A stretch of 64,000 bases of DNA from Cercis canadensis (GCA_003255065.1 QAOA01006679.1:601320-665319), one strand, 5' to 3'. Counted from the stretch's first letter, positions 22,370 to 36,272 are shown. Program-made: numbers and translations. Notes: generated from the letters alone by a model not told the origin.

Positions 22370-25010
22370 CGGCGCAAAGGGGCACGTGAGTGTGAGCTAA
22401 CTTGTCACAAGAATCCTAACTCCTAAGCAAAACAAGTTCAGACTTCAGAGGAACTGCTTTTCTCAAGGTTAAAGATTTGCATCACCCAAAAAGCCATGAA
22501 GTAAGAGAAGAGATTAATGAGATTGGAACCTATAACTATGTTAATGTCTCTCCGAAACTAGACATAATGAACCTTTTTCAATGACTAAAAATGATTCCCA
22601 CCACTCTGCATATAGTTAACAATGGGGTCCCTCGAATCCCCCTAAAAGTTGAAAAAGATAGATAAATCTTCAACTAGAATCAGCTATCATTTTTTCATTT
22701 ATGATGGAGCTAAGTACAATTTTATTATGCTTTCTAGGTGATAAGTACAAACACTAATTGTCTACCTAGATTTATAGACTTTTCTGTGTTTGTTTATTTA
22801 GGTTCAATGGAAAAGAGTATTAATCATAAGTAAACACGTGATGTATAGTCAAAGAACTACAACTATGCAAAAAGTTTCATCAACCCCATATAAAATTGGA
22901 AGTAATATACAAATATGCTACTCCACATACCTACCCAGGAATATTAATTCATCTATAGAAGCATCAGGAGTCAAAATTTAGAGTTATTTGCGACCAATTA
23001 AGGTTTTTAAAGGCTAAAGCTTAGATTTAATCCCAATAATCGACTATAGGTGAGATTCAAAACCCAAACATTGAAAATAGATCTAGAATATATATATATA
23101 TATATATATATTGATCATCAAATTAAAGATTGTTGGTGAACTTTTTTTTTTTTAATCAGAAGTTACATAAATTTCATTTTTCAGTGAGATTTTAACTTAG
23201 AACCTCTATTATGAATACCATATTTATATTATAGTGTCCCTTTGAGATAAGATTTTCAGTAAATGAGTTAAAGTAGTGCTATTTACATACTAATCACATT
23301 TTTAAGATTGTCCTTAAAATTTGTAAATTCTGTATTTGAACTCAGAGTCATAACCAAAAAAAATTACACTCTTATTCCACCACAACATATTAAAATTACA
23401 CTAATCTAAGTTTTAACTTTTTTTTTTCCCTTCACGTGTGACTCAAATTCTATGTATACTATCTCGCATAGTTTGTAACAAACATTTCCCAATGGTTTAT
23501 ATTATGTACCTTACTAAAAGGAAGCTATTCTAATTATCTTTTGTCGCTTCTGCCAGAGAAACATGTAGTTTATAATGCAATTCATCATTGCATCAATGTC
23601 ACGAAAGTAACTTTTGGTGAGTAGCTAAAACGGCTTGGACCCCTTCTGTGACATGATTATTATAAAGTTAAGCACTAGTCAAAGATTTGTTAGGATGAAG
23701 AATAATTAATTATCTCTTCTTCTTTTATAGCATTTGAAGTGTATATTTGTTTTAATATTAACCTAAATCTCCCTTGTTTGTTTCTTTCAGCCCTTATCAC
23801 TGGTCTTTCTTTTTCTTCTCTTTGTTTCACTTTTTGTTTCTAAGATAATTATACCTTCCCTTCTGATTCTTCGTTATTTCTATATTTTATTTTTTATTTT
23901 TTGGCTGAAGAGATTCCACTGTAGAACTGACCCTCGCATGCAAAGTTAACTGCTACTTCAGCAAGGGCTCATTGAACTTTTAACCAAACCTATAGGGCTC
24001 AAGCTGATGAAGGAAGCATGCATGCACTGAATCAAAAGCATTCTAGAGAAAGCTCAAAACATAGACTTCATGTCCTCTTTTAACTATTAATTCATTAACT
24101 TCAACTCTATTGGCGTTTCAGCACCACCGTTTGCAATACCATTAGACAACTTAATTTATGAATAGCATTCCCCTACTGCCGAACCAAGTTTCTTTAGCAC
24201 AAATGACAGATCTAACATCTAAGAGCTTTAAGCCTAAAAATTTTACTTATTCAAACTTTTCATTTATGTTGTTGTGTGAGTTAGAGTAAGGTCGACAACT
24301 AAAAAAATAAGCACGGTCAAGAGAGGCCGGAGCTGGAGCTCCGGTGTCACCTCTGACACTTAAGTCAGCTCAATGTTGATGGAGGACTCTAGAGAGAGAG
24401 TGTTGAGAGATTGAATAAAAAGAGTATTTATCCTTTTACTATAGTAAGGATAATAATTTTTACCGGGTATCATCAGTAACTATTGCTTGATTATACTTTC
24501 CCATTTAAATTTTTATCAAGCATTTAATTAAGTTGGTTCCTTACATTCTTCACTTGTTTGGAGAATTTGTGCTCTTATTTGTATTAGGCTGAAGCTCAAA
24601 AGCTTAAAGGTTTTTTTAATTCTCGAACAACTGGAGAAAATATCAAAATGTGCACTTTCAAGCAAGCTCAAAATAAATCACTTTGAGCTAATGGTGTGTA
24701 AAACTGGAAACACATCAGCATAACGGCTAGTTGCGGGACTCCAATTTTAAATGTGTTCCAACAGCAATCACTATTCTTGTCGAATAAGAAATAACAAACT
24801 TGAAGATCATGAAAACTGAAATTAATTAGGAAACAACCCAAAAAATATAGAATTGAAATTTAAGTGGAACCCAACATTAGGATCAAGATAGTCCCATCCT
24901 TTTAGGTTTATGATTTCGCATGTGGTAATTAAGATTGAGAGTAGCATGCTTATCAATTATACAACAAAAGTAAATTGCATTACGTACGTTTCCTTTGTGT
25001 AGTTTGTAAA
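22370..25010. repeat. Non-coding segmental duplication, copy 1
   Basis: Homologous in the same orientation to ~27555-29945. Shared landmarks in order: AAGCAAAACAAGTT, AACTATGTTAATGTCTCTCC, GACTAAAAATGATTCCC, ATGATGGAGCTAAGTACAAT, TAAAACGG with a following TAGTCAAAGATTT, CTTCAACTCTATTGGCGTTT followed by AGCACCACC, and GATTGAGAGTAGCATGCTT. No conserved ORF runs through the alignment. Copy 1 contains a (TA)n run at ~23090-23112 and, near 24280-24460, an insertion-like stretch with a CCGGAGCTGGAGCTCCGG hairpin that I did not find in copy 2. Confidence 0.75.
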
Positions 25011-25639
25011 AGTTGTGACCCCACTATACTATTTTTGGGGATGAAGAAATTTTTATCACCATTTCTCAATTCTTGATTTTTTTTTCTTTTTTAAGATGGA
25101 AAGAAAAGTTTTCTTGAAGAAGTTTGCCAAGTTTTGTTTGTTTCGACGAAAAAGAAAAATAAATTTGATTTTATTAAATGTATTTGATTACTCATGTGTG
25201 TACGTATTTGATTTTCCATTTTTTTTTTAACAAATATCGATTTTCTTTAAATGCAACTTCTTTTAAAAGATTTAGAGTAATTTTGTTTTTGTTTTTAAAA
25301 GATACATACACAATCAATTTAGATAACTCTCTGTCCATCAAATTAAGATTCAAAATAGTCATTTATTTAGTTTCCTCTAGTCAGAGTTGAGAGTCAAAAT
25401 CCTCCACATAACACACTAAACATCAATGTGATAAGTCTAGTAGGTGAGAGTTAGCATAGAACTATTTTGATAGACGAAGTTATTTTTTAAAAATTAAAGT
25501 GATACTAAAAATTATAAAAACTAAATTGATTATGTCTGTATCTTTGAGGGACTATATATAAAAGNGTATCTTTGAGAGACTATATATAAAAGAGTTTTAC
25601 TCAAAGATTTATTGCTTTTGTAACTATAATTTCAAACTG

Positions 25640-26460
25640 TTCAAAAATAGCAGACGGACTATTTCCACAATACAGGATACGACAATATACTTTGTCCACG
25701 TTTCGTGCAGATAAACCCAAAGATTTATCTTGGCCAGCGCCTATTAGCAATTCAACTATCTCTTCCTATAATGGGAACCAATATGAGATGTCATTCAAGG
25801 TTAGAATGGTAAGTAGATCATAACATAGTATAAATTGTTATTATTATTTTTTTAATTTTTTACCATGACTTTAAACTCAAACACAATATCCACAAGTCTC
25901 GAAGACAACTTCATTATTATTTAGCTACAAGCTGTTTGATAGCACAAATGATTACTACATATCAAATATGACACAGAGAATGCATAACTTTTTGCTTAGT
26001 AGTATTAACTAGATTTATTAATTGTATGTCTATTCATTTTGTATTTTTACTGCCGGACAAGAAGTGATCCTAATCGATATTTTGATTGGTGGATAGAAAT
26101 TAATGACGGAGTAATTGGGTATTATGCAGGAAGATTGTTTGCAGAGTTGCATTCTGCGGGGTCGGGTCGGGTCATATTTAGTACTATAGATGGGCCGTTC
26201 AATAAACCGTATCCAGAAATGGGATCCGGATATTTTCCTGAGAAGAACAGTTATAATCATGGTTGCTGGTTTAGGCATATTGCATATATATATTAATGAA
26301 ACTTCAAATAGAGAAGAGCCTCCAAATGGTTATATAGGGAAATTTACTGATAAACACAAATGCTGAATACTATGGATATACAAATGAAGACTACAAAGGC
26401 TACTTGCAGTTTGGGGTGGCCTGGTGGAGACTGCAGTGACTATCTTACTATGGTAATATC
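25640..26460 (+). pseudogene. Neprosin-domain (DUF239) protein relic
   Basis: Two exon remnants of a plant neprosin-type protein (glutamic peptidase-like family, usually secreted). The first (25651-~25809) reads QTDYFHNTGYDNILCPRFVQ, then changes frame to APISNSTISSYNGNQYEMSF before a GTAAGT donor. The second (~26040-26460) reads DWWIEINDGVIGYYAGRLFA, IDGPFNKPYPEMGSGYFPEK, then after further frame changes YYGYTNEDYKGYLQFG and a GGPGGDCS-like end. These match the C-terminal half of the family (NTGCYNLLCPGFVQ, WWL..GYWPxxLF, MGSGxFP). No N-terminal exons were found upstream. At least three frame changes make it non-functional. Confidence 0.8.
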
Positions 26461-27048
26461 TATGTGTGCTAATTGCTGGGCTTAGTATTTCATCTAAATG
26501 TTACTATCTTACTTTTCGTCCTTATATTCTTTCCAAACAGCAGTCAGCTAATTTTGTAAGTTGGGCTCCCTTTTTTTTGACACAGAGAAACTGGCCCCTT
26601 TTCTTAGGGGTACCTTGTTTTTTTATTTTTTTATTTTTTAAAAAGAGATATGATATTTAATACTATAACTTATATTTATATTAGCTTTAATAAATCCATA
26701 AAGATTTTAATATTTAAATTAATAATAATATTGTCAAATAATTAACTCCACAACCACAGAGAGCATGAGAGCATAGTTTGATCTATTATATGAAATAAAT
26801 TAACTTTGAAGAAGTTAACTTATTGAATTTTGTGTTCATCATTCAAATTTTATCATAGTTATTCACGTAGGATTTCATAATTAAATATTTAGTTGTTTTA
26901 CTTTCCACAACAAATGACATATTTTCTTGAGCCTATATATTAGGTAACTAATTTCAAATTATTCTTTATACAATTAGTCATGAAAACATAGAAAATATTA
27001 TAATGAAAATCAATTCAGCTACCAGAATTTGATTAGATCAAGTTAGTT

Positions 27049-27357
27049 TTTTTTTTAGTAACTTGAGAACCTAGCCAAACCCTAGCCCTTCCATAGGATC
27101 AGACTTGCCAAACTTAAAAAGAGTCTCTCTCTCACAATCGAAGCACTCAATTGGACTATGCATGGGAGAGCACTTGGGGTGCTACTAAGAGGACTCAAAC
27201 CCACATCCTCCTGACAATGAAACCATGAAGTGTGCCATGCAAGCTAGTTCCATTGTTTTTTTTAGTGTTTGAGTTAGATGGCCATTTGGCTAAAGCGGCC
27301 ATTTTCTAGTTGAGAGTATGGAACTTGAACAAGACGGTGAAGAACAGCCTCAATTTG
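27049..27357 (-). mobile_element. SINE-like retroposon, ~309 bp, with A tail
   Basis: Flanked by a perfect 15-bp direct repeat TAGATCAAGTTAGTT (27034-27048 and 27358-27372). The left edge is a T-run on the plus strand, i.e. an A tail at the 3' end of a minus-strand insertion. Read on the minus strand it contains GTGGGTTTGAGTCC, matching the Pol III B box (GGTTYRANNCY), with TAGCTTGCATGG ~40 bp before it as a possible A box. A second B-box-like GTTCAAGTTCC lies nearer the 5' end, so it may be dimeric. No protein is encoded. The target duplication and tail are clear; the tRNA-derived origin is inferred. Confidence 0.75.
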
Positions 27358-27554
27358 TAGATCAAGTTAGTTGTTGTTGTGATGAGCTTTTAGTATTCCA
27401 CATTTGTCAATCTAATCTCACTCTTATACTAGCTCATTGCACGTTCTTTTATTCCACATTGCATTTTTAACACCATAAATTTAATGAGGGTGAAGTAGTG
27501 TGAAATATAGAGTGTGAAACTATTATTTATTTATAATAGAATATGCCGATTCAA

Positions 27555-29945
27555 TTAACCTAGTGCACGGCCGCCGCAAAGGTGCACTTCGGAGTGTTAG
27601 CAACTTCTGATTACAAATCTAAGCAAAACAAGTTTAGGAACTGCTTTTCACAAGATCATTAGAGATTGAATCACCTAAAAAGCTATAAAATAAAGAGAAG
27701 ATATTAATAAGAGAGATCGGAACCCATAACTATATTAATGTCTCTCCGGAACTAGACACAAAGGACCTATCCCAATGACTAAAAATGATTCCCTCCACCC
27801 TTCCACAATATTTATTGGGGCCCCTATGACCTAGAAAAGAAAAAGGTTGAAGAATCATAAACTAGAGTCAGCTACGTTGTGCATATTTTTTCATATAAAT
27901 GATCGAGCTAAGGACAATGTTAATTTAATACTTTTGAAACTAGCTAGACCTTTGTGTTTGTTTCTGTAGGCCTAATATAAAAGGCAATTAATTATAAGCA
28001 CACATGGTATACTAGTGTTATAGCAAGTTCTTATCTTGGGTTGAGCCCCCCTCAAATCAACCCCCTTCTAAGCAGAACATGTTATATTACTTACCAGATA
28101 GTAATATTAGATCTATAATCAAAATATATAAACTATATATAAACTGCAAAGCTGGCAAATTTACATTTATTGGTCTCATTAATTATTGTTTAACCAGCAA
28201 AGGGTTTAATTTAGCATATGTAAAGTTTTACTTTTATTTGTAATTTGTGTATTTTGTTTGCCAATATAACATTACTTATCACTAAAAGAAAGGCGTGCTG
28301 ACTACCTTTTGTCGTTTTCTTATCATTTGTCGTTTCTTCAGGAAAAAAAAAAAACAGTTTATAATGTGGATTTCATTATTTAATCAAGCACTTCACTAAA
28401 TTAAGTTAACTAAAGTTACCTTTGGTGATTTATTAAAACGGTTTTACTGCATGGCACTGCGATTATAAAGTTAAAGCAGTAGTCAAAGATTTCTTGTCAT
28501 TATGAGCAATTATTTCTTGTTCTTTTATAAAATTTTAGGAGTGTTGTCATTTTGAAAAAACAATAATAACTTAAGCCTTCCTTAATTTCTTTCTTCCCGT
28601 TATCATTATTCTTCTCTTTTTGTTCTCATCCTTTAACCTTTTGTTGTTGTGTTAAGATAAACCTTGTTTCTTTTTCATTCTTTTCTTTATATTTTGTCCT
28701 TTGAAACACTCTAGTTTCACACTCTTGAGTACACTTAAAGTCGAGCAATTAATCTAAATTGTGATCAAAATAAAATTTTAGTAGGTATTATAAAGTTTCG
28801 ATAAATCTAATTAAAGTCATATGCCAAGTTTGTAAATGCAAAAAAGTGCAATAAAAAAGAGTGTACAAATAGTATAAGTCTTCTTCCTTTTGGATGTAGA
28901 GATTCCACTGAAGGATTGAGCCTTACATGCAGAGACAAGTGCCCACTTGAATTGGCCTTTTCATTATGGCTGCGTAATTAAACCTATGGACCTCAAACTG
29001 CTGGGAAACGCATGCCTCCATTTAATCTAAAAGCATCCTATGTAGAAGCTAAAAACAACACCATTTCCATTTTCAACTACTCATTTACATCACCACTGAC
29101 TTCAACTCAATTCTCGTTTGAGCACCACCATTTTCAAACTATGCAAATTTATGAATATCATTAATTCATTCCCAATCCCATCATCCCTCACCGAACATAT
29201 AAAGAAAAACTGCATGAGTATCCCACTTTGCCACTCAATTTTGGTAACCTAATCTATGGGCGGCAACCACACAAGTTAATGCTTTCCCTACAGCCTATAC
29301 GAAGAAAAAGTTCAGAATTGGTTCTGGAAAGTGGTAATAGCCACCATGTCAAATATTTTATGTCAATAGACAGATGAGGTTGGTCCTGAGTTTCCTTAAC
29401 CCTTATGTTGGTCATTGGTGGCCCCATGGTCCCAAAAGGCTCAGTTAGTCATCTATACTATAGTGTATCCAAGTAAGAAGTCAGTCAGAACTTCTATTTG
29501 GCCATTTTGATTTTTTTTTTCTCCACAAAAACAAGGTTTTTAATACAAGGTACATTTTGAAGAATTTTAAAATTGTAACCTCTAAAATTTAGAAGCTCAA
29601 ATTTTAAATTTTTCAAAAACTTAATATATATTTTAGAAAATAATATTCCAGCAAAATTAGATCATTCTTTTTGTTTTCTAAACTCTCCACTATGAAAGCA
29701 GCTGGATGGATTATTAAATCTCTTGTTCTTGCTTCTAATTAATGCAGTAAACTTTTATAATTGAGTTAGTTGACACTTTCATTTGAGCTAAGCACAACAT
29801 ATATAATTCCATCCAAGAACCCTTCTTTTAGCCCAAAAAAGAAAGCAATTTTTCAAATGGAAATTAAGATTGCAGCTGGTATGCTTTACAATTGTTTTAG
29901 AACAAGTAAACTGCACTGTATTTCCTTTTCTTTATCGAATTTGTG
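27555..29945. repeat. Non-coding segmental duplication, copy 2
   Basis: Second, same-orientation copy of the segment at 22370-25010, with matching landmarks in the same order: AAGCAAAACAAGTT, CATAACTATATTAATGTCTC, GACTAAAAATGATTCCC, ATGATCGAGCTAAGGACAAT, TAAAACGG, GACTTCAACTCAATTCTCGT with AGCACCACC, and AAATTAAGATTGCAGCTGGT. Divergence and indels are considerable, so the event is old. No long ORF is shared. Confidence 0.75.
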
Positions 29946-32900
29946 AAACATTGTCTCACAAATTATATTGAATTGTTTTGTGTTTTTCCAACTATATATC
30001 CATACTCTGTTGAGTTTAATATTACACATAATATTATTCGTTGTAATACGTAATATTCTCTGTTGATTTTGTGAGGGTGCACTATAAAGCACTAGACATC
30101 AAAAGTCATGTGGTTTGGCTCAGAGGAAAGTTAAGAAATATATAATGTGGTCCATAGCAGAACAATTTGAGTTGCAGTAGTGTAAGCATCCAAGGAGAGC
30201 TATGATAGATCAAACTTTGGGTCAGATCTATTGCTTTCTGCATAGAAATTTGGAACTTATTACTTAATTTCTTATACCGTACCTACCTTTGTTTTGGGGG
30301 GAGCATGTGACATAATTAAGTTACCCCATAAATAAGTAAGACATATATATGTCATTGTAATATGTCGTTTTCTTCAGTTAAGTTGTAATTACATGGGCCC
30401 GAAAGAGTTACTGTTGTTTTCATATAATTTCTTCACTTGTCTCATGTAGTGATTTAAATTAGGTCGTACTATATTCTTCGACAAAGTTAGAGGATTCTTT
30501 TAAGACTCAAGTTTTTTTTTTAAAAAAAAAGCACACTTTTTTCCTACCTAAAGTACTTCCTATACAACATCAAGTGGCTTCTAAAAAAGTACTTGGTTTA
30601 ATTCTGATGAAGTAATTTCTTTTCAAAAAGTAAATATGTGTGATTTTCAAAGTTATAATAGTATTATATTCCAGTATATGATAGTATGAAAATTCAAATC
30701 TAAAAACTTTTGCAAAACTCAAAATTTTTACCGCTAATTTTTTTTTTTTTTAAACTTTGGCTACTATTTCATGTTTGAACATAAAAATTACAAATTTTGA
30801 TTATAACCTAAATATTATTTAGTCACAAGTCATTTGGTTTTTTTACCATTAATCTTTGTATCTTTAGTTGTCTTTAGAACTAGTTTAATTTAAAATCTTA
30901 AGTTATTATGTGAGAGTTAAAAATAATTATATATCTAAAAAGTTATAAGATATTATTATTTTTAAATAAAATTGTAGGAAAATAGATTGAACAAGTTTAT
31001 TTTCGTGGATGGGATTCAATTATTAGGTAAAGTTGTGTCGCATATGGATGCAAATTAAAGAGGATGGGATGGGATAGTACAAGTGGCAATTTCTGGCCTT
31101 TTGCGGAATAGTACTTCTTCTCTTAGTATGGCTCTAGGGTTTTGGATGATTGTACAAACAAGTGGCACCGAATGTTTGGGTCAATTTGCAGTGCTCCACT
31201 TGTACCCCACATGAGCTTTGTGGATATCAAACACGCAGGTGCATAAATGCATGTTATTGCTGTTTGATAAAATGTTGGTTTCATAAATTTAAATATTTCG
31301 TGACAATTGAATGCAAATATATAGATCACAACACCGACTAGATAACATTCTTCATCTAATATGCATGGTTGGATTTTGTTGTCCTTTTTACTCAAATGCA
31401 TATGATGTGTGTCGGTGTCTGGAGCCACAAATTTGTTTGAAACTATACAACTTTGATTGAATAAAGTATTTTTTTTATTATTATAAATTTGTCAATAAAC
31501 ATATATATAGGCTGAAACGTATTTTTAGTTTCTGAAGTTTATTAAGTTTCCTTTCATTAATAAGCTGTTCGTTGGATAAAGGAACCTGGTGGCATGGCAA
31601 TTCTTTTTTATTCAAAATATCTTAAACTAACCTTTAATCTTCTTCAAAAGTATGTTTAAGCCAAAATGAAAACTAAAAATAACAATTAACAATTAAAAAA
31701 TTCAATTCTTCGTCTTCTTCTTCCTTCAACAGCCCACGGTCAATGGTGCTGGAGGAGAAGAGAGAAGAAGATCCTGTAATTGAGAAGGAGGCTGTTACTG
31801 CTAGGGTTTTGGATGGAAAAAGGAGGAGGAGAAGGTGGGAAAGAGGAATTCCTTGTGGAAGGGCTGGAGTTTTATAATTTTGCATGAGAGAATTACAAAT
31901 GGAGCTCTTAACTCTTAAGAACAGATTTTGTATCCATTAGATTTTGTCAGAGTTTGTTTCTTTTTGTTTAATTTTCCAGTCACATGGATAGGAATCAATC
32001 TTGAGCTTTAATAAATGCACGACCAGGAGTTGATTTTTGAAGGAAGAAGAACATGAGGATTTTGTTCATTTTAATTTTTTTTATTGTGGCTTAAACACAC
32101 TTTTGAAGAGGATTACTTAATGTTAGTTTAATGTGTTCTGAATTATTACAAAAAAAAAAAAATAGTGTTCTGAATTAAGAAAAAAAGTAAAAATCTGAGA
32201 TATCGTCATGTTGCAGCATCATCTATTTAACAGCAGCTCATTGACGACATTGAGATAGTGAAGAGACTAAATTCATGCAATTGAAATGGGAGGATCCAAT
32301 TAGAAAAATCTATAAGCTTGAAGAATCCAAAGTGTGTTTAAGCCCAATATATAACTTATTGATAATTATAAAATTACAATTTTGTTATATAAATTTTACA
32401 GAAAACATATAAATTTTTTTGAACAGAAAATATATAAAATAATATATTAATCAAAATTATAATATCATTAAAACTATGTAACTAATGGATACTGCACTTC
32501 ATAACTCATTGATCATAATCATTAAAACTAGTTCTCAAAGAGATAGTAGTAAATTTCAAAGGTTTAGTCTGATGATAAAAATACAATAAGTTTATTCAAG
32601 TTAATTAATGTTTGAATTTTGAAACTAACATCTAAGAGAATTTTTTTCTCTAAATAAAATGGCCGAAGTAAAAAGTGTGCTTTTAAGATCACTTGAGAAT
32701 AGATTTAATCTTGATGTACAAAAAATGGCTTGAAGATATCTTTACTATTAAGAAAAACAAAAATGAGATAGTAGTACTTTATTATGAGGTCTAAGGAAGC
32801 GTTCTCTCTTCCATGTACACTAGCTGCATTGCACCATAAATCACAAACACTAAAGCTATTTGCAAATATACAGGAAAACCGACACAGCCATTCAAAGAAA

Positions 32901-35900
32901 TCACACTGCTGCTTTCTACACAGAGGGAAAAAAAATTCCAAATCCCCAACACCTAGAGTGTGTTCTTTTATGGTCCACCGTGGCACACAATAGGAGTAAC
33001 ATACTCTCTTCTAAAATTTTATTCCACTTACACTCAATAAAATTTAAACTTAATATATATTTCATAAAATATCAAATGCTCAATGGAAGTATTTTATCTT
33101 TCATAAAGCTGCCCTTTCAAGCATAAAACTTAGTCACATCAGATTTACAGTTTCCCCACAGAATCTTCTGTCAAAGCTGACTCTATCTATTATTTAGTCG
33201 CTTATAAGGTGTTTGGTATATCAGTATCTTTTAGATACCTTAATACCTACATGCCAAAGTTGACACAATTAATATTTGGTGCATGTTTGATACACCGTAA
33301 AATTGATTCCGTAGTGCCCAAAATCAGTGAATCCAAGGCACATACCAGTCAGTCAAACATCAAAATTAAAAACATTCTTTCTTACCAACAGAGACTACCA
33401 TGTCTTCTTTTCCAAGAAGATTATATATATAGGAGTATCTCTCTACTCTTTTTCCTTTTTAGTTGATAAAAGTTAATTATTTTTCTTCAATAAAAATTGA
33501 TAAGGAAATTCCCCTTTTCCATAGTAATACTAAATAGTGATTACAACTCTTCTGCAATCTGCATGTTTGGTTATTTATTGCTTACCTATTTATTTGCTTC
33601 TGGAAGTGAATATGGGATAGAGTTCATTATTGGACAACAGTTATTACTTTTTCCATGAGGACCACTATACTTTAAATTAAAGTTTTTTCCCCAACGTCCA
33701 CAACAACATGTGTGTTCCTTTTTTTGTTAATTTTAGGGCATGGAAGTCACAAAACAGTTGAACTATGTTTCGGTTAGGTACAACCATAGTACTGATCGGT
33801 AATTTTGAATTTAAATTTCAGCTGAATTACTATGTTTATCTTTTTTTTTTTTTTTAGTTAATACTCTGTTTATTTTTAACTCAGTTCAAATCTACCATTC
33901 AAATTTGTATAATTCAGTTTAATTGAATCCCCACGTTATAATATGAATAACTGGTGATTTGGCTTCAACCACCAGCTTCTGTGTTCATTAGCTGTGCTTA
34001 CGGATATTTAATACCCTGATTTTTATCTTTAGGCCTTAGATAATTTATGAGGTGTTTTGTCAATCTCAAAAAGTTGGATAAATAAGTATAATGGAATTTG
34101 TTTTAAAAAATACAATTACTTGTTTGGAAATTCATTACATTTTAAAAATTAATTCTTATCTAATTAATTTTAAATCAAAGAATATGATGATTCATAAACT
34201 TGATGGAATAATCAAACAAAAATTATTAAAACTACACAAGCACACACACCATAGTATTAGGTATTTTTAATATGGTTAAAGTTCTAAGTTCAAATCCCCA
34301 TATATTTATAGTTAGAAATCTAGAACTATTTATCCAATGGTTAAAAACAAAAACAAAATGATTCAAACTAAAACTTTAATAGATAAAGTATGCAACAAAT
34401 CAACCACATGTGATAGTTTAAGGATAATTATTTAATATTATAAATGGTATTCATAGAATTAATTAGTAAGATTATCTATGCCTTTTATTTCATGTGACAT
34501 TTATAATTTTTAAGTAAACTAAGATGATTGATTGGTAATTNAACTAGGATGATTGATTGGTAATTTTATTTGTGATATAGATACTATTAATGTTTTGAAT
34601 AATTAACCATAATTTAAAAGGTCATGTCATGTGTGCTTATCCCAAGTTTAAACCTAATTATCTTTTTTTGATATTTTTTATTACAATTTTAAATTTAAAC
34701 ATAAAATTTACAAACTCAACTTTAGTACCACAGATAGCCCATAAATCATTTGATCCAAACTCAACCATCTATAATAATAGCTGATTAATTGCCAAAGTAA
34801 CTATTACTCTTAAATTTTTTTCCCTTTGATTACTCTTTTTTGTTTTTAATTAGCCGAATAACTCCTTTCTTTGGTTTGCATGATGAGAATCAGAATAATC
34901 TACGTTGTTGTCTTAAACATGAGCAATCATTCTTGAGTTGAATGGCACGTGATTGTGACATTGATTGTTGGTCTAAACCGTAGGGGGTCTTTATAGCCAC
35001 TCAGATACTCCTTCTTCCTTCTTCTTTTTCTAAAGAAATATTAAATGTTACAATTGGATCATCAGCTACTGCTACTACAATCCTTTTATTAGGGACCATT
35101 TCTATAAATAAGACCCTTGATTTTGTCTTTTATATGTTTCATTAATCACAGCTCAAACTTAATCTTGACGGAAAAGGTTACATCTACAATAGTAATCAAG
35201 TTTGAAATGGATTTTAAGATTAAGACCCTAATACAATTAATCAATTAGAAAAATCCAAACTTGGTACATTGACTTGGAGGTAGACAAGTTGTGATGTAGA
35301 CATTAATTATTTAACATAGAGGTGAGAATTTTTGAAACAATTATTTTAAAGTCACTTCAATTTTTAGTGGGTCACTTAATCAAGAAAAAAAAATTTAAGT
35401 GAGTCTCATTATTATTGTTACATTTTTAAATTTGTGCTTCGCTTGTTAAGAGTCATTGCATATTGCCTAGTAGTCAAATTTAGCATTTTTTTTAATGATT
35501 ATCACAGATTATCGGTGAGAATAATTTGAAAAATTTAACAATAATTGTAACTTATTTAATTTTTTTTAAATAACACTAAGAATTACTAAGAATAATATTA
35601 TTTTTGCATGTACAAATATACATCATTTTGATATTGCACACATAATAATATTTGATTAATAGTTAAATTCATTTAAATTTCATCTATCCCACACTGATTT
35701 CATCAAAGATTTTTTTTCTTTTTGTATGACTCACTTTTTTGCACCTGTATGCTAACATCATTGATTAACTCTCTCTCTGTCTCTTTGATATTCTAGGTAT
35801 ATTTTATGGTAAATAGTGGAATGGGACAAAATGACATGTGCAATACTGACCAAAAAAAAATGACATGTGCAAAGAAGGTATCCGATGCATGCATTTATAC

Positions 35901-36083
35901 AAGGGGATACTCCAAATTCTAATTAAGGTTAAACTTTGATCGAACTTCAAAACCTTGATATCGTAATGCATATATTTTCACAATCTCAGTAAATGTAGGT
36001 ATAAATAGCCATTTTAATGAAAAGGTACAAAGTTGAGCACCTACAGCCTGTGATGATATTGGCCAAATAGAAAAACCAACTAG
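29946..36083. other. Six-kilobase gene-free AT-rich region
   Basis: No exon of a recognisable family was found on either strand. It includes a GA-rich plus-strand stretch of 44 codons at ~31750-31877 (acidic then Arg-rich, no homologue known to me), an N at 34541 flanked by a 24-bp direct repeat (AACTAGGATGATTGATTGGT), and many A/T homopolymers. Confidence 0.5.
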
Positions 36084-36092
36084 CACCACAAC

Positions 36093-36272
36093 GGGAAGAG
36101 ATCCAGTCATGTTAACTTGAGTCATGTTGCTTAGATCTAAACTGTCTATTCCATTTAAGGTCATTTCAACCATTAAAACACATTAATATTTAATGGTTGA
36201 AATGAGCTTTAATGGAATGGACGGCTCAGATCTGAGCAACATGACTCAAGTGACATGACTGGATCCAAATCC
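36093..36272. mobile_element. Foldback MITE, 180 bp, probably Mutator-derived
   Basis: Nearly complete palindrome: the left arm GATCCAGTCATGTTAACTTG with GAGTCATGTTGCTTAGATCT further in is mirrored by the right arm GATCTGAGCAACATGACTCA ending CATGACTGGATCC. It is flanked by the 9-bp direct repeat CACCACAAC (36084-36092 and 36273-36281), the length typical of Mutator-like elements; with one base moved, it could be read as an 8-bp hAT duplication. Termini start GGGA. No coding sequence. Confidence 0.8.

Noticed and set aside
31673-31885. 70-codon Ser/Leu-rich minus ORF
   Set aside because: Low complexity from a GA-rich tract; no family resemblance and no splice partner.
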